From the NCBI RefSeq assembly GCF_019722725.1, contig NZ_CP077941.1, forward strand, positions 1,984,001-2,048,000: DNA of 64,000 nt. Reading direction: 5' to 3'. Position numbers and translations under genes: made by a program. This DNA is from Vreelandella profundi. Lineage in GTDB: Bacteria; Pseudomonadota; Gammaproteobacteria; Pseudomonadales; Halomonadaceae. Every line of letters begins with the position of its first letter. Within the stretch, counting starts at the first letter, position 1. Below the pieces are notes generated by a model. The model saw only the letters and a program-made list of their open reading frames with translations, searched no databases and was not told the origin of the DNA. Shown in pieces: positions 1 through 9,290 of the stretch.

Positions 1-900
1 GTGCGCAGCTGCTAGCGCGGCAAGCGCATTACGCGCGTTATGTTCTCCCGTTAGCGGCCACTCAACGACAGCGTCTTCATCCTGGCCATGCTCATCCGCA
101 CAATGGATGACCTGAAAGCGGCTGGCATCAGCACGTTCCAGGCGCAGCTGCCACTGGCTATTATCTTGATCGCCAAAGCGCTCGACCGGCGTCCAGACAC
201 CCTGCTCCAAAACGCGGTCAAGGGCGGGCTGCTCGTCGGCAACCAGCAAATGGCCCTGACTGGGCACGGTACGAATCAAGTGATGGAACTGGCGCTCAAT
301 GGCAGCCAAATCGGGAAAGATATCGGCATGATCAAATTCAAGATTATTGAGAATTGCGATGTTCGGGCGATAGTGAACAAACTTGGATCGCTTATCGAAG
401 AAGGCCGTGTCATATTCATCGGCCTCGACCACAAACGGCGCCCGTGGATCGCCTAGCCGTGCCGATACGCCAAAGTTGCGCGGCACGCCGCCAATTAAGA
501 AGCCCGGCGCTAAACCGGCACTTTCTAACAGCCACGCAACAATGCTCGCCGTCGTGGTCTTGCCATGGGTGCCGGCAACGGCAATAACGCGCCGTCCTGG
601 CAGAACGTGCTCCGCTAACCATTGCGCACCCGAGGTATACGGCAAGCCGCTATTGAGTAGTGCTTCGACCTCTGTATTACCGCGTGATAGCGCATTACCT
701 ACGATGACAAGATCGGGAGCTGGCGATAAATGCTCTGCTGCATAGCCCTCCATCAAGGTAATCCCAGCATCAGTCAACTGAGTACTCATGGGCGGATAAA
801 CATTCTTATCAGAGCCGCTAACTTGATGACCCAACTCGCGCGCCAGTAGCGCTAGGCTGCCCATAAAGGTGCCGCAGATACCAATAATATGAAGGTGCAT
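1..900 (-). CDS. mpl: UDP-N-acetylmuramate:L-Ala-gamma-D-Glu-meso-DAP ligase (Mpl), 5' part
   Basis: Reading the minus strand from the ATG at 900 gives an open frame of 300 codons that runs off the left edge. It starts MHLHIIGICGTFMGSLALL, a nucleotide-binding Gly-rich start typical of Mur ligases. The ATP-binding motif AGTHGKTTT follows near residue 110, then EADEYDTAFFDKRSKF and NLEFDHADIF, which are characteristic of Mpl. Mpl recycles cell-wall tripeptide by joining it to UDP-MurNAc in the cytoplasm. About the last third of the roughly 450-residue enzyme lies outside the window. The other Mur ligases (MurC, MurE) were considered; the EADEYDTAFF stretch favours Mpl. Confidence 0.93.
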   Translation of the reverse strand, partial: MHLHIIGICGTFMGSLALLARELGHQVSGSDKNVYPPMSTQLTDAGITLMEGYAAEHLSPAPDLVIVGNALSRGNTEVEALLNSGLPYTSGAQWLAEHVLPGRRVIAVAGTHGKTTTASIVAWLLESAGLAPGFLIGGVPRNFGVSARLGDPRAPFVVEADEYDTAFFDKRSKFVHYRPNIAILNNLEFDHADIFPDLAAIERQFHHLIRTVPSQGHLLVADEQPALDRVLEQGVWTPVERFGDQDNSQWQLRLERADASRFQVIHCADEHGQDEDAVVEWPLTGEHNARNALAALAAAH

Positions 901-1178
901 GCCTCTCGCCCCGTTAATCGCCAATAAATGATTCCAACTAGTTAACTGCCCATAAATGCATTACAAAACAGTCAAAATAGGCGTAAAAATAGCTAAATAG
1001 CCTAGCATGCTGGTGCAATTTGCTCATCACCTCATCGCTATAAACCGCGATTAACGCCAGGCAAACCTCTTCAAGTGACAAATCTCTTCAGTTGTTGCAG
1101 GATGCGGCCACTCTTTATGCGTTTTATCGCCAATTTATTGACCCACTTGCCACGCTGTTATCAGCCAAGGAGCCCTAT

Positions 1179-1565
1179 ATGCGCATTCTTATTCGCTACT
1201 TTTTCCGTGGTCTTCGCGTCGTACTCGCCCCCGTCATGATCATGTCGGAAAAGCTCACTACGCCGACGTCAATTGAGCGCACCCCTGAAGATCAGGCTCG
1301 CGTTGATCTAGCGTGCCAGGGCCTTGCACTGTATCAATTTCGCACCTGCCCTTTTTGCATAAAAGTACGTAAAGAGATTGCGCGCCTGGGATTGAATATC
1401 GAGCTACGCGACACTCAGCTTGACCCCGCTCACAAGCAGGCGCTCTTCGAAGGCGGCGGCCAAAGTAAAGTGCCGTGTTTAAAGATCACTCATGACGATG
1501 GGCGTGAGGAATGGATGTACGAGTCAGATACTATTAATAGCTGGCTGCATCAGCAGTTCGGCTAA
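1179..1565 (+). CDS. Glutaredoxin-family protein
   Basis: A 128-residue protein with a glutaredoxin/thioredoxin fold: the redox motif CPFC at residues 57-60, then a KVPCL segment giving the cis-proline, and a C-terminal helix. Residues 1-22 are hydrophobic and may anchor it to the membrane. The open frame extends upstream to 1092, but the ATG at 1179 is preferred because AAGGAG lies 6 bases before it. Related proteins reduce disulfides or glutathione mixed disulfides. The substrate is not evident from the neighbours (mpl diverges on the left, an unrelated periplasmic gene converges on the right). It is followed by a hairpin terminator. Confidence 0.85.
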   Translation: MRILIRYFFRGLRVVLAPVMIMSEKLTTPTSIERTPEDQARVDLACQGLALYQFRTCPFCIKVRKEIARLGLNIELRDTQLDPAHKQALFEGGGQSKVPCLKITHDDGREEWMYESDTINSWLHQQFG

Positions 1566-1576
1566 GCGACACAAGT

Positions 1577-1597
1577 AGGCCCGGCGACGCTGGGCCT
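1577..1597 (+). terminator. Probable terminator after the glutaredoxin gene
   Basis: An inverted repeat, AGGCCCGGCG / CGCTGGGCCT, around a one-base centre with one mismatched pair per arm, lies 12 bases after the stop and is followed by TTAGATTT. The T tract is weak. It lies between convergent genes and could serve both strands. Confidence 0.55.
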
Positions 1598-1602
1598 TAG
1601 AT

Positions 1603-2121
1603 TTAAAACTCTATTTTCTGCGCCTCGATATCAAACGTTACATCAATATCAATGCTTTCGTTCGGATCAGGCGGATCACCTAACTGAACTTGAAGCGCCA
1701 GCATCCCTTGGATGGTGCCCGCTACATGCAAGGCTTGGCCATCGCGCTCGTAGTGCGTCAGAGAGACCGTCACGTCACCGCCGTCAGAAGTATATAAAGG
1801 CGGAGACGTCGATGTGCCAATAAGCTGAAGAACGTCGGCTCTCATCAGCTGACCATCACGCACGGTTAGGCTAATAGACAGCGCCTCTTGCGCATCCCAG
1901 CGCTCAGGGTCGATAAAACCGGTGATCTCGATGTTAATGTCGTCACCAAATTCGACGAACGAGGCATTTGAGTCATCACCTTGGCTTAATACAAACCATT
2001 CTTGTGAATCGCCCTCAAGCGTTCCTGCAATGTCCGGTGACTGATGCGGCGATTGATCAGAGGCCAAGCTACCGACGGGTAACCACCCGGCTATTACGGC
2101 GATGCCAATTTGTTTCCACAT
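1603..2121 (-). CDS. Uncharacterised exported protein
   Basis: A 172-residue protein with an N-terminal signal peptide (MWKQIGIAVIAGWLPVGSLAS) and an acidic, beta-rich remainder. This includes repeated short strands such as INIEITGFIDPE, VTVSLTHYERDGQ and LHVAGTIQGML. It looks like a periplasmic or secreted beta-sandwich protein, and its acidity fits a halophile. The start is supported by GGAGGGA eight bases upstream. I do not recognise the family. It converges on the glutaredoxin gene and diverges from the peptide transporter operon. Confidence 0.7.
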   Translation of the reverse strand: MWKQIGIAVIAGWLPVGSLASDQSPHQSPDIAGTLEGDSQEWFVLSQGDDSNASFVEFGDDINIEITGFIDPERWDAQEALSISLTVRDGQLMRADVLQLIGTSTSPPLYTSDGGDVTVSLTHYERDGQALHVAGTIQGMLALQVQLGDPPDPNESIDIDVTFDIEAQKIEF

Positions 2122-2395
2122 GGAGAGTCCCTCCCTGATGTATGCGCTATTTTACGTACAATACTTTTGCCAAGTCAGTAGGCGATTGTACGCTGTTCTT
2201 AGCGCTGTCATTTAGTAGACGAATGATGCGTGTCATTATTTCGATTGTATGAGGCTATGGGTATTCACTATGTTGTTAGCATAGCTTACGAGCTGACCGT
2301 GTCTGTTTTACTGGTGTTTTCTGAACTTAGCGTATCGATTGATACAAGAAAACATCAGTAAGATTAATAATAAACAATGAATAAAGGGAACGAAT

Positions 2396-3976
2396 ATGAC
2401 GTTCAAGAAGACTCTGCTAGCCTCTGTTATCGGTGCAGTGGTTGCCGGTACGACGCTGCTGCCGATGACGGCTAGCGCTGAAACGCTGCGTATTGGCTAC
2501 TCTGCTGATCCTGAAACCCTCGATATCCATGAGCAATTGTCTGGCGGCATGCTGCGCCTCTCACATCTGACTTTTGATCCACTTGTACGCTGGACGAAAG
2601 ACTTTCAATTCGAGCCTCGCCTAGCCAGTGAGTGGGAACAGGTTGACGACACCACCATGCGCATGACGTTGCGTGAAGGCGTCACCTTCCACTCGGGGAA
2701 CCCCTTCACTGCTAAAGACGTGGTTTGGACCATTGAGCGTTTAAAAGAAAGCCCGGACTACCGCGCCATTTTTGAGCCGGTAGCGAGCGCCGAAGCCATT
2801 GACGACTATACCGTTGAGATCGTTACTACCGAGCCTTACCCGCTGCTGCTTAACCTTGCCACCTATATATTCCCAATGGATAGCGAGTACTACAGCGGTG
2901 AAACCGACGATGGCAAAGACAAAGCTGAAATAGTTAAAGCCGGTAACTCCTTCGCGTCACGCAACATATCCGGCACAGGCCCGTTCATTGTTACCGATCG
3001 CCGCCAGGGCGTACGGGTTGATTTTGAGCGCTTTGACGACTACTGGGACACTGAAAGCGAAGGCAACGTTTCAAGCATCGTGTTAACCCCTATTGCTGAA
3101 AATGCCTCGCGCGTTGCTGCCCTGCTTTCAGGCGGTGTCGACTTCATTGATGCCGTACCGCCCAACGACTTAGATCGCGTGCGGGAAGCTAACGGCGTTG
3201 ATTTGGTTGAGATTGACGGTACACGCATTATTGGTTTCCAAATGAACGAAGAGCGTGTGGAAGCCTTCCAGGACGTTCGTGTCCGTCAAGCCGTTGATTT
3301 AGCTATTAATCAGGAAGGTATTGCCGATCGTTTGATGCGCGGCTTCGCCACCCCGGCCGGCCAGTTCTCACCGATGGGCTACTCAGGTCACAATCCGGAT
3401 TTAGTGCCGCGCTATGACATTGAACGTGCCAAAGAGCTAATGGCCGAAGCGGGCTATGAAGATGGCTTCAGCGTTGAAATGATCGCGCCTAACAACCGCT
3501 ATGTGAACGATGCTCAGATCGCTCAAGCGGTATCCAACATGCTGGCGCAAATTAATATTAACGTTAACCTGCGCACCATGCCGCTTGCCCAGTATTGGCC
3601 GGAGTACGATACGCGCGAATCAGATATGGCGATGCTTGGCTGGCACTCGGATACCGAAGACACCGCTAACTTCTTCCAGTACCTCTCCTTCTGCATTGAT
3701 GATGAATCTGGCGTTGGCCAATACAACTACGGCAACTATTGCAACGAAGAAATCGATGCATTGGTCACCGCGGCTGACAGCGAAATCGACCTAGAAAAAC
3801 GCAATGAAATGCTCCGCGAAGCTGAGGCCATGCTGTATGAAGATGCCGGTTTCATCATGCTGCATTGGCAGGATCTTGCCTACGCCGCCGCAGAAGGCAT
3901 CGACATTGAGCCAGTGGTCAACGCCATTGACTTCCCTTACCTAGGTGACCTGGTCATTAATCGCAGCGATGATTAA
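2396..3976 (+). CDS. Peptide-type ABC transporter substrate-binding protein (DppA/OppA family)
   Basis: A 526-residue family-5 extracellular solute-binding protein. It has a signal peptide ending in MTASA, then TLRIGYSADPETLDIHEQ, and the typical segments VTFHSGNPFTAKDVVWTIERL and SGTGPFIV. Family members bind dipeptides, oligopeptides, nickel or glutathione and deliver them to the membrane permeases. It is the first gene of an operon whose permease and ATPase genes follow, after a 188-base gap holding a strong hairpin. pepQ downstream suggests a peptide ligand; this is inference. The start has AAAGGG eight bases upstream. Confidence 0.92.
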   Translation: MTFKKTLLASVIGAVVAGTTLLPMTASAETLRIGYSADPETLDIHEQLSGGMLRLSHLTFDPLVRWTKDFQFEPRLASEWEQVDDTTMRMTLREGVTFHSGNPFTAKDVVWTIERLKESPDYRAIFEPVASAEAIDDYTVEIVTTEPYPLLLNLATYIFPMDSEYYSGETDDGKDKAEIVKAGNSFASRNISGTGPFIVTDRRQGVRVDFERFDDYWDTESEGNVSSIVLTPIAENASRVAALLSGGVDFIDAVPPNDLDRVREANGVDLVEIDGTRIIGFQMNEERVEAFQDVRVRQAVDLAINQEGIADRLMRGFATPAGQFSPMGYSGHNPDLVPRYDIERAKELMAEAGYEDGFSVEMIAPNNRYVNDAQIAQAVSNMLAQININVNLRTMPLAQYWPEYDTRESDMAMLGWHSDTEDTANFFQYLSFCIDDESGVGQYNYGNYCNEEIDALVTAADSEIDLEKRNEMLREAEAMLYEDAGFIMLHWQDLAYAAAEGIDIEPVVNAIDFPYLGDLVINRSDD

Positions 3977-4054
3977 TCAATCAATCGCGAGTTAGTGACA
4001 CTGCGTTAAGCAAGTCACTGCAGCGTTAATTGCAAAAAAGCTAATCGCGAGAAT

Positions 4055-4086
4055 GCTTCGCTCCTTAAGCGTTTAAGGAGCGAAGC
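4055..4086 (+). promoter_or_regulatory. Intercistronic hairpin after the binding-protein gene
   Basis: A perfect 14-base inverted repeat: left arm GCTTCGCTCCTTAA, loop GCGT, right arm TTAAGGAGCGAAGC. It lies between the binding-protein gene and the permease gene. There is no T tract. Such hairpins in binding-protein operons commonly stabilise the upstream mRNA or attenuate read-through, giving more binding protein than membrane components. That role here is inferred. Confidence 0.6.
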
Positions 4087-4165
4087 CTCTTAATTGGCGG
4101 TCAATAATGTTGCATAACGTGTCCCAACCCCCTTTGTTGAACCCATTATATAGGTGGCGTACGCC

Positions 4166-5215
4166 ATGATTGCCTTTCTAATCAAGCGGCTGATGCACGC
4201 GGTTTTGGTGATGTTTGTCATCAGCGTGCTGGCCTTCGCCATTCAGGACAACCTGGGTGACCCCGTACAACAAATGGTGGGCCAGTCGGTACCTGAAAGC
4301 GAGCGAGAGGCTATTCGCGAGCGCTTAGGCCTAAACGACTCCTTCCTGGTGCAGTACGTGCGATTCGCCAAAAACGCAGTGCAAGGCGATTTTGGCGATT
4401 CGTACTTTTACCGTGAGCCTGCACTGCAGGTCATTGGCCGCCACTTACCGGCCACGTTAGAGCTGGTGTTTGCAGCCACGCTAATTATCATGCTGTTCTC
4501 GGTGCCCATTGGCGTTTACAGCGCGATAAAGCCCCGCTCACCGATTTCACGTCTGTTCATGGGCGTCTCGATTATCGGCATTTCGATACCGGTGTTTCTT
4601 ACCGCGATCGTCCTTATTCAGATTTTTGCCATTGGCGTTACCGTCACCCTGTTTCCAGAAAGCACGGGCTGGGGCGCATGGCTTAACAACTTCTTTTCCA
4701 CTGAAGGCAACATGCCCTCCTTTGGCCGCGGCTATGACTTGGTCAATGTCGTAGGCAATTGGGACACCAACTTAGCCACCTGGAATGGCCTGCAGCATTT
4801 GGTACTCCCCGCCGTTTCACTGGCCTCTATCATGCTGCCGCTGTTCATTCGTTTGATCCGCGCTGAAATGATGGAAGTACTCCAGTCAGAGTACGTTAAG
4901 TATGCGCGCGCTAAGGGCATTTCTATGCGCCGCGTCTACTTCGTTCACGCGTTAAAGAACACCATGCTGCCCGTTATTACCGTTGGCGGCGTGCAAATCG
5001 GCACCATGGTGGCTTATACCATTCTGACAGAGACCGTTTTCCAATGGCCGGGCATGGGTCTGATGTTTTTAGACGCTATTAATCGTGCCGATATTCCGCT
5101 GATTGTGACCTACCTGATGATTGTCGGCGTCATATTTGTGATCACCAACACCATCGTGGATTTGATTTACGGCTTCGTGAATCCCACTGTTAAACTGACA
5201 GGGAAGCCCGCATGA
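4166..5215 (+). CDS. Peptide-type ABC transporter permease (DppB family)
   Basis: A 349-residue inner-membrane protein with about six hydrophobic segments. It has the family features FLIKRLMHAVLVMFVISVLAF at the N terminus and the EAA-type coupling loop YVKYARAKG followed by MRRVYFVHALKNTMLPVIT. The open frame begins with GTG at 4154, but the ATG at 4166 fits the family start better and has GGTGG upstream. It forms the channel with the following DppC-type permease. Its last codon overlaps that gene (ATGA). Confidence 0.93.
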   Translation: MIAFLIKRLMHAVLVMFVISVLAFAIQDNLGDPVQQMVGQSVPESEREAIRERLGLNDSFLVQYVRFAKNAVQGDFGDSYFYREPALQVIGRHLPATLELVFAATLIIMLFSVPIGVYSAIKPRSPISRLFMGVSIIGISIPVFLTAIVLIQIFAIGVTVTLFPESTGWGAWLNNFFSTEGNMPSFGRGYDLVNVVGNWDTNLATWNGLQHLVLPAVSLASIMLPLFIRLIRAEMMEVLQSEYVKYARAKGISMRRVYFVHALKNTMLPVITVGGVQIGTMVAYTILTETVFQWPGMGLMFLDAINRADIPLIVTYLMIVGVIFVITNTIVDLIYGFVNPTVKLTGKPA

Positions 5216-6186
5216 CAATGACCACTAAATCATCACCGGCCCAGTCTTCATCGACTAAGTCCTCCCCCCCCGGCCGCTGGGAGCGTCTACGCGACTCTTA
5301 TTTATGGTACAGCTTTAAACGCGACCGCACGGCGCAGCTATGCCTAGCCGTGTTTATCTGCATGGTAGTTGCCGCTTTTGCCGCGCCGCTATTGGCGCCG
5401 ACTGATCCTTATAACCTGGCTCAGATCGACATCATGGCTTCAGAAATGCCGCCCTTCTGGATTGACGGCGCAGACGACCGTTTTGCCCTGGGCACCGATG
5501 CCCAGGGTCGCGACCTTTGGTCGATTGTACTTTATGGCACACGCGTCTCTTTACTGATCGGTTTTGGCGCCGTGATTCTGCAAGCCCTGATTGGTATCAC
5601 CTTTGGCTTGATGGCGGGCTACCTTGGCGGCCGAGTCGATACTCTGCTGATGCGCCTTGCCGACATTCAACTATCGTTTTCGACCTTAATGGTCGCCATC
5701 GTGGTCGGTGCCGTGGTCAAGGCGACGATGGGCAGCGCGTTCTATAGCCAATACGCGGTGATGATGCTGATTTTAATTATCGGCCTAGCCGAGTGGCCAC
5801 AGTATGCCCGCACAGTAAGGGCCTCTGTACTAGCAGAGAAAAACAAAGAGTATGTGGACGCCGCTCGCGTCATGGGCCTGCGCAGCAAGCGAATTATGTT
5901 TCGCCATGTACTGCCCAACACTATGTCGCCTATCTTTGTTATCTCAACAGTCCAGATTGCCAACGCGATTATCTCTGAAGCGGCGCTGTCGTTTTTGGGG
6001 CTGGGAATGCCGGAAACGCACCCATCGCTAGGATCACTGATCAAATCTGGCTTTGACTACATTCAGTCGGGCTCCTGGTGGATCACCCTGATTCCGGGCC
6101 TGGTGCTCGTTGTACTGGTGCTGTCGATCAATCTACTCGGCGATTGGCTGCGTGATGTCATGAACCCACGACTCTATAAAGGCTGA
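5212..6186 (+). CDS. Peptide-type ABC transporter permease (DppC family)
   Basis: A 324-residue permease, the second membrane subunit. A short Ser/Thr-rich cytoplasmic tail precedes the first membrane segment (LCLAVFICMVVAAFAAPLLAP). The motif LGTDAQGRDLWSIVLYGTRVSL is diagnostic for DppC/OppC, and the coupling loop reads YVDAARVMGLRSKRIMFRHVLPN. The start overlaps the previous stop by 4 bases, indicating translational coupling. It pairs with the DppB-type subunit and is driven by the two ATPases that follow. Confidence 0.93.
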   Translation: MTMTTKSSPAQSSSTKSSPPGRWERLRDSYLWYSFKRDRTAQLCLAVFICMVVAAFAAPLLAPTDPYNLAQIDIMASEMPPFWIDGADDRFALGTDAQGRDLWSIVLYGTRVSLLIGFGAVILQALIGITFGLMAGYLGGRVDTLLMRLADIQLSFSTLMVAIVVGAVVKATMGSAFYSQYAVMMLILIIGLAEWPQYARTVRASVLAEKNKEYVDAARVMGLRSKRIMFRHVLPNTMSPIFVISTVQIANAIISEAALSFLGLGMPETHPSLGSLIKSGFDYIQSGSWWITLIPGLVLVVLVLSINLLGDWLRDVMNPRLYKG

Positions 6187-6193
6187 GGACACC

Positions 6194-7210
6194 ATGGCAC
6201 TACTTGAAGTCAACAACCTCGATGTTCGCTTCGCGCTTCGCCAGGGCGACGTACATGCCTTGCGGGATATTAATTTCAGCCTTGAGCGCGGCGAGCGCCT
6301 GGGCATTGTCGGTGAATCCGGCGCGGGCAAGTCGGTCGCTGCGTTTTCGCTGCTCAACTTAATTGCTAAACCGGGCTTTATTGCGGGCGGCACCGTTAAT
6401 TTTGACGGCCAGGTGCTTAATGGCATGTCGGAACGCGGCCTGCGCAAAGTACGCGGCAACCGCATCTCGATGATTTTCCAAGATCCAATGATGACGCTCA
6501 ACCCCGTGCTGTCTATTGGCGAGCAGATGATCGAGTGTTTAAAAGCCCACCGCCGTATTTCTTCCAAAGATGCCCGCGCGATTGCACTCGACAAACTGCG
6601 CCAGGTGCAAATCCCCTCACCGGATACACGCTTGGATCAGTATCCGCATGAGCTTTCAGGCGGCATGCGCCAGCGTATTATTATTGCGATTGCCCTGCTG
6701 CTTGATCCAGACATTATCATCGCCGATGAGCCGACCACGGCGCTTGATGTGACGATACAAGCTGAGATCATGGCCCTGCTGCTGGAACTCTGCGAACAGC
6801 ATAACGTGGGGCTTATCCTGATCACCCACGACCTTGGCGTGGTCAGCCAGGTCACCCAGCGCATGCTGGTCATGTACGCTGGTCGCGTGATAGAGCAAGG
6901 GCCAACGCGGGAAATTATTAACGATCCGCAGCATCCCTATACGCAAGGCTTAATCAACGCCCTGCCGCAGATGGCAACGCCCGGCGAAAGGCTCAATCAG
7001 ATTCGCGGCAGCATGCCGTCACTTTCTAATCTTCCCAGCGGCTGCGCGTTTCATCCGCGCTGCGATTTTATCAATCGCGCGGATGGCCAGCCTCGCCCGG
7101 CCTGCACGCAGCAAGTGCCCGAATTTGTCGAATCAGGCAACTGCCGTGTTGCGTGTCATATGGTGGCTGAAATGCTTGAAGACCGCCGCTTGAAGGAGGA
7201 AACCTCATGA
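6194..7210 (+). CDS. Peptide-type ABC transporter ATP-binding protein (DppD family)
   Basis: A 338-residue cytoplasmic ATPase with Walker A GESGAGKS, signature LSGGMRQR, Walker [12 protein letters not shown] and the H-loop ITHDLGVV. It has the C-terminal oligopeptide/dipeptide extension ([13 protein letters not shown]), whose cysteines in related proteins bind an iron-sulfur cluster. It starts 7 bases after the DppC stop and overlaps the next ATPase by 4 bases. The two ATPases of this family work as a heterodimer. Confidence 0.94.
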   Translation: MALLEVNNLDVRFALRQGDVHALRDINFSLERGERLGIVGESGAGKSVAAFSLLNLIAKPGFIAGGTVNFDGQVLNGMSERGLRKVRGNRISMIFQDPMMTLNPVLSIGEQMIECLKAHRRISSKDARAIALDKLRQVQIPSPDTRLDQYPHELSGGMRQRIIIAIALLLDPDIIIADEPTTALDVTIQAEIMALLLELCEQHNVGLILITHDLGVVSQVTQRMLVMYAGRVIEQGPTREIINDPQHPYTQGLINALPQMATPGERLNQIRGSMPSLSNLPSGCAFHPRCDFINRADGQPRPACTQQVPEFVESGNCRVACHMVAEMLEDRRLKEETS

Positions 7211-8286
7211 GTTCACAGCCTGAGGCTATAGCGGATAATCCGACCACGATTCCTACCCCACGTCAGAACGAACAGAGCGCTGATTCGCTGCTGCAGATTC
7301 GCGATCTCAAAAAGCGCTTTTCGCTCTCGGGTGACTTTCTAGAGCAGCTGCGCTTCAAAGGCGGCAAGCTGATTCGCCACCAAGAATACGTGCATGCGAT
7401 CAACGGCGTGAATCTAGATATCAAACGCGGCGAAGCGCTCTGTGTCGTGGGCGAGTCAGGCTGCGGCAAGTCCACCGTCGCGCGTACGGTCATGGGGCTA
7501 TTGGCACCGTCAGAAGGTGAAATTTGCTACGACGGCAAGCGTATTGACAATCTAAGCTCGCGCCAGCTGTTGCCGTACCGCAAGCGTATGCAAATGATTT
7601 TCCAGAACCCCTACGCGTCGCTGAACCCGCGCATGACCATTCAGCAAACGTTGGAAGAGCCGCTGCGCCTGCATCATCCTGATTGGAAACGTCCGCAGGT
7701 TCTCGATAAGGTTGAGCAGGTAATGCGCTCAGTGGGCATTGACCCAGACTGGGGCAAACGTTTTGGGCACGAGTTCTCCGGTGGTCAGCGCCAACGTATC
7801 GCTATCGCGCGCGCCTTGGCCGTTGACCCTGAGTTTATCGTGGCTGATGAGCCTATTTCCGCACTCGATGTTTCCATCCAGGCCCAGGTGCTTAACCTGC
7901 TGATGGAAGCTCAGCAAGAGCGCAATCTCACCTATCTCTTCATTACCCACGACCTTGCGGTCGTCGAACACTTTGGCACCCGTGTGGCGGTGATGTACCT
8001 AGGCACGGTCTGCGAGATAGCCACCACGGCGACGCTGTTTGAAAAACCACGGCATCCCTACACCCAGGCGCTACTCTCAGCCATTCCGCGCCTGAAAGAT
8101 GATCGCCCGCAGCACATTCGCTTAACCGGTGAAGTGCCCACCCCGGTGAACTTACCCAGCGGATGCGTATTTCATGGCCGCTGCCCGTATGTTAACGCGC
8201 GCTGTAAGCAAGAAATCCCCCTGTTGCAAACCCAGGATGACGGAACGCGCGTAGCGTGCCACGCTGTTGAAGAGGGGCGCCTATGA
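7207..8286 (+). CDS. Peptide-type ABC transporter ATP-binding protein (DppF family)
   Basis: A 359-residue ATPase with Walker A GESGCGKS, signature FSGGQRQR, Walker B IVADEPISALD and the C-terminal cysteine segment LPSGCVFHGRCPY. The N-terminal 30 residues are polar and poorly conserved. The start ATG overlaps the preceding stop and has GAAGGAGG upstream. It completes the five-gene importer operon. A LysR gene follows after 46 bases and may be co-transcribed. Confidence 0.94.
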   Translation: MSSQPEAIADNPTTIPTPRQNEQSADSLLQIRDLKKRFSLSGDFLEQLRFKGGKLIRHQEYVHAINGVNLDIKRGEALCVVGESGCGKSTVARTVMGLLAPSEGEICYDGKRIDNLSSRQLLPYRKRMQMIFQNPYASLNPRMTIQQTLEEPLRLHHPDWKRPQVLDKVEQVMRSVGIDPDWGKRFGHEFSGGQRQRIAIARALAVDPEFIVADEPISALDVSIQAQVLNLLMEAQQERNLTYLFITHDLAVVEHFGTRVAVMYLGTVCEIATTATLFEKPRHPYTQALLSAIPRLKDDRPQHIRLTGEVPTPVNLPSGCVFHGRCPYVNARCKQEIPLLQTQDDGTRVACHAVEEGRL

Positions 8287-8332
8287 AATGGGCGGCATAC
8301 ATCCAGCGAAGAAAGGCATGGAGAGGTAAAGC

Positions 8333-9244
8333 ATGGAAATTCGCTGGCTAGAAGATTTTATTGCCCTGGCCAGAACTCGGCACTTCTCACGCGCAGCAGA
8401 TGATCAGCACGTTACGCAGCCCACCTTCTCCCGCCGTATTAAATTACTTGAGGAGGAGATGGGCGTAACGCTGATTAACCGTCAAACGCTGCCGCTTTCG
8501 CTCACCCCCGCCGGGGAGGAGTTTTTAACCCTGTGTGAGCAGGTAACCGAGCGCGTGCGGCTAACCCGTGTGCGTGTACGCGAAATCAATGCCGGCCAGC
8601 AGCGGCGTATTATGGTCGCGGCACCACAGAGCCTGCTGCCCCATTTTCTGCCTGAATGGCTAGCGTCTACGGGGTGGCAGGATCGCGTGCAGCCCTATCT
8701 GCGCGCGACGGGCTGGGCGGCCAGCGACTACTTTCAAGCCTTAGCACGCGCCGAGTGTGACCTTGCTATTTGCTACTGGCCGATTGGGCGCTGCGACCTT
8801 GATATTGATACTAGCGCCTGCAACTACCGAGTCATCGGCCACGAAAGGCTGATTCCAGTGACGGGGTTAAATGCCGAAGGAGCCCCCTGCGCGCTGCTGC
8901 CTGGCTCACGTGACCAGCCGGCGCCCTGGCTGGCTTACCCTAAGCGCGGGCTGCTTGGGTCTGCGGTTAAAGCACATTTGGCCAGGTTGCCACAGAGCAC
9001 CTATTTAACCGCGCAGAGTGAAAACCTTTACGCCGCGGGCATAAAAGAGCTGGTGCTATTGGGCTACGGCATGAGCTGGCTACCTGAGCGCAACGTAGCG
9101 TTAGAGCTTACTCAAGGGACCCTGGTGCGAGCGAGCGACAGTCGCTGGGATGTGCCTATGGAACTGCGCCTATATCGGCATAAAAGCCATCACCACGCTG
9201 AACTTGACGGGTTCTGGAGCGAGCTCGCACCGCCCCGCGCGTAA
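8333..9244 (+). CDS. LysR-family transcriptional regulator
   Basis: A 303-residue regulator with an N-terminal winged helix-turn-helix: EIRWLEDFIALARTRHFSRA, then QPTFSRRIKLLEEEMGVTLI. A substrate-binding-like effector domain runs from about residue 90. It follows the peptide importer genes in the same orientation and precedes pepQ, so it probably controls this locus in response to a peptide or amino acid; that is inference. GAGAGG lies just ahead of the ATG. Confidence 0.88.
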   Translation: MEIRWLEDFIALARTRHFSRAADDQHVTQPTFSRRIKLLEEEMGVTLINRQTLPLSLTPAGEEFLTLCEQVTERVRLTRVRVREINAGQQRRIMVAAPQSLLPHFLPEWLASTGWQDRVQPYLRATGWAASDYFQALARAECDLAICYWPIGRCDLDIDTSACNYRVIGHERLIPVTGLNAEGAPCALLPGSRDQPAPWLAYPKRGLLGSAVKAHLARLPQSTYLTAQSENLYAAGIKELVLLGYGMSWLPERNVALELTQGTLVRASDSRWDVPMELRLYRHKSHHHAELDGFWSELAPPRA

Positions 9245-9290
9245 TGATGCCGTCTTTGAGAAAACTTACTTGAGAAAGGGCACTGCTTGC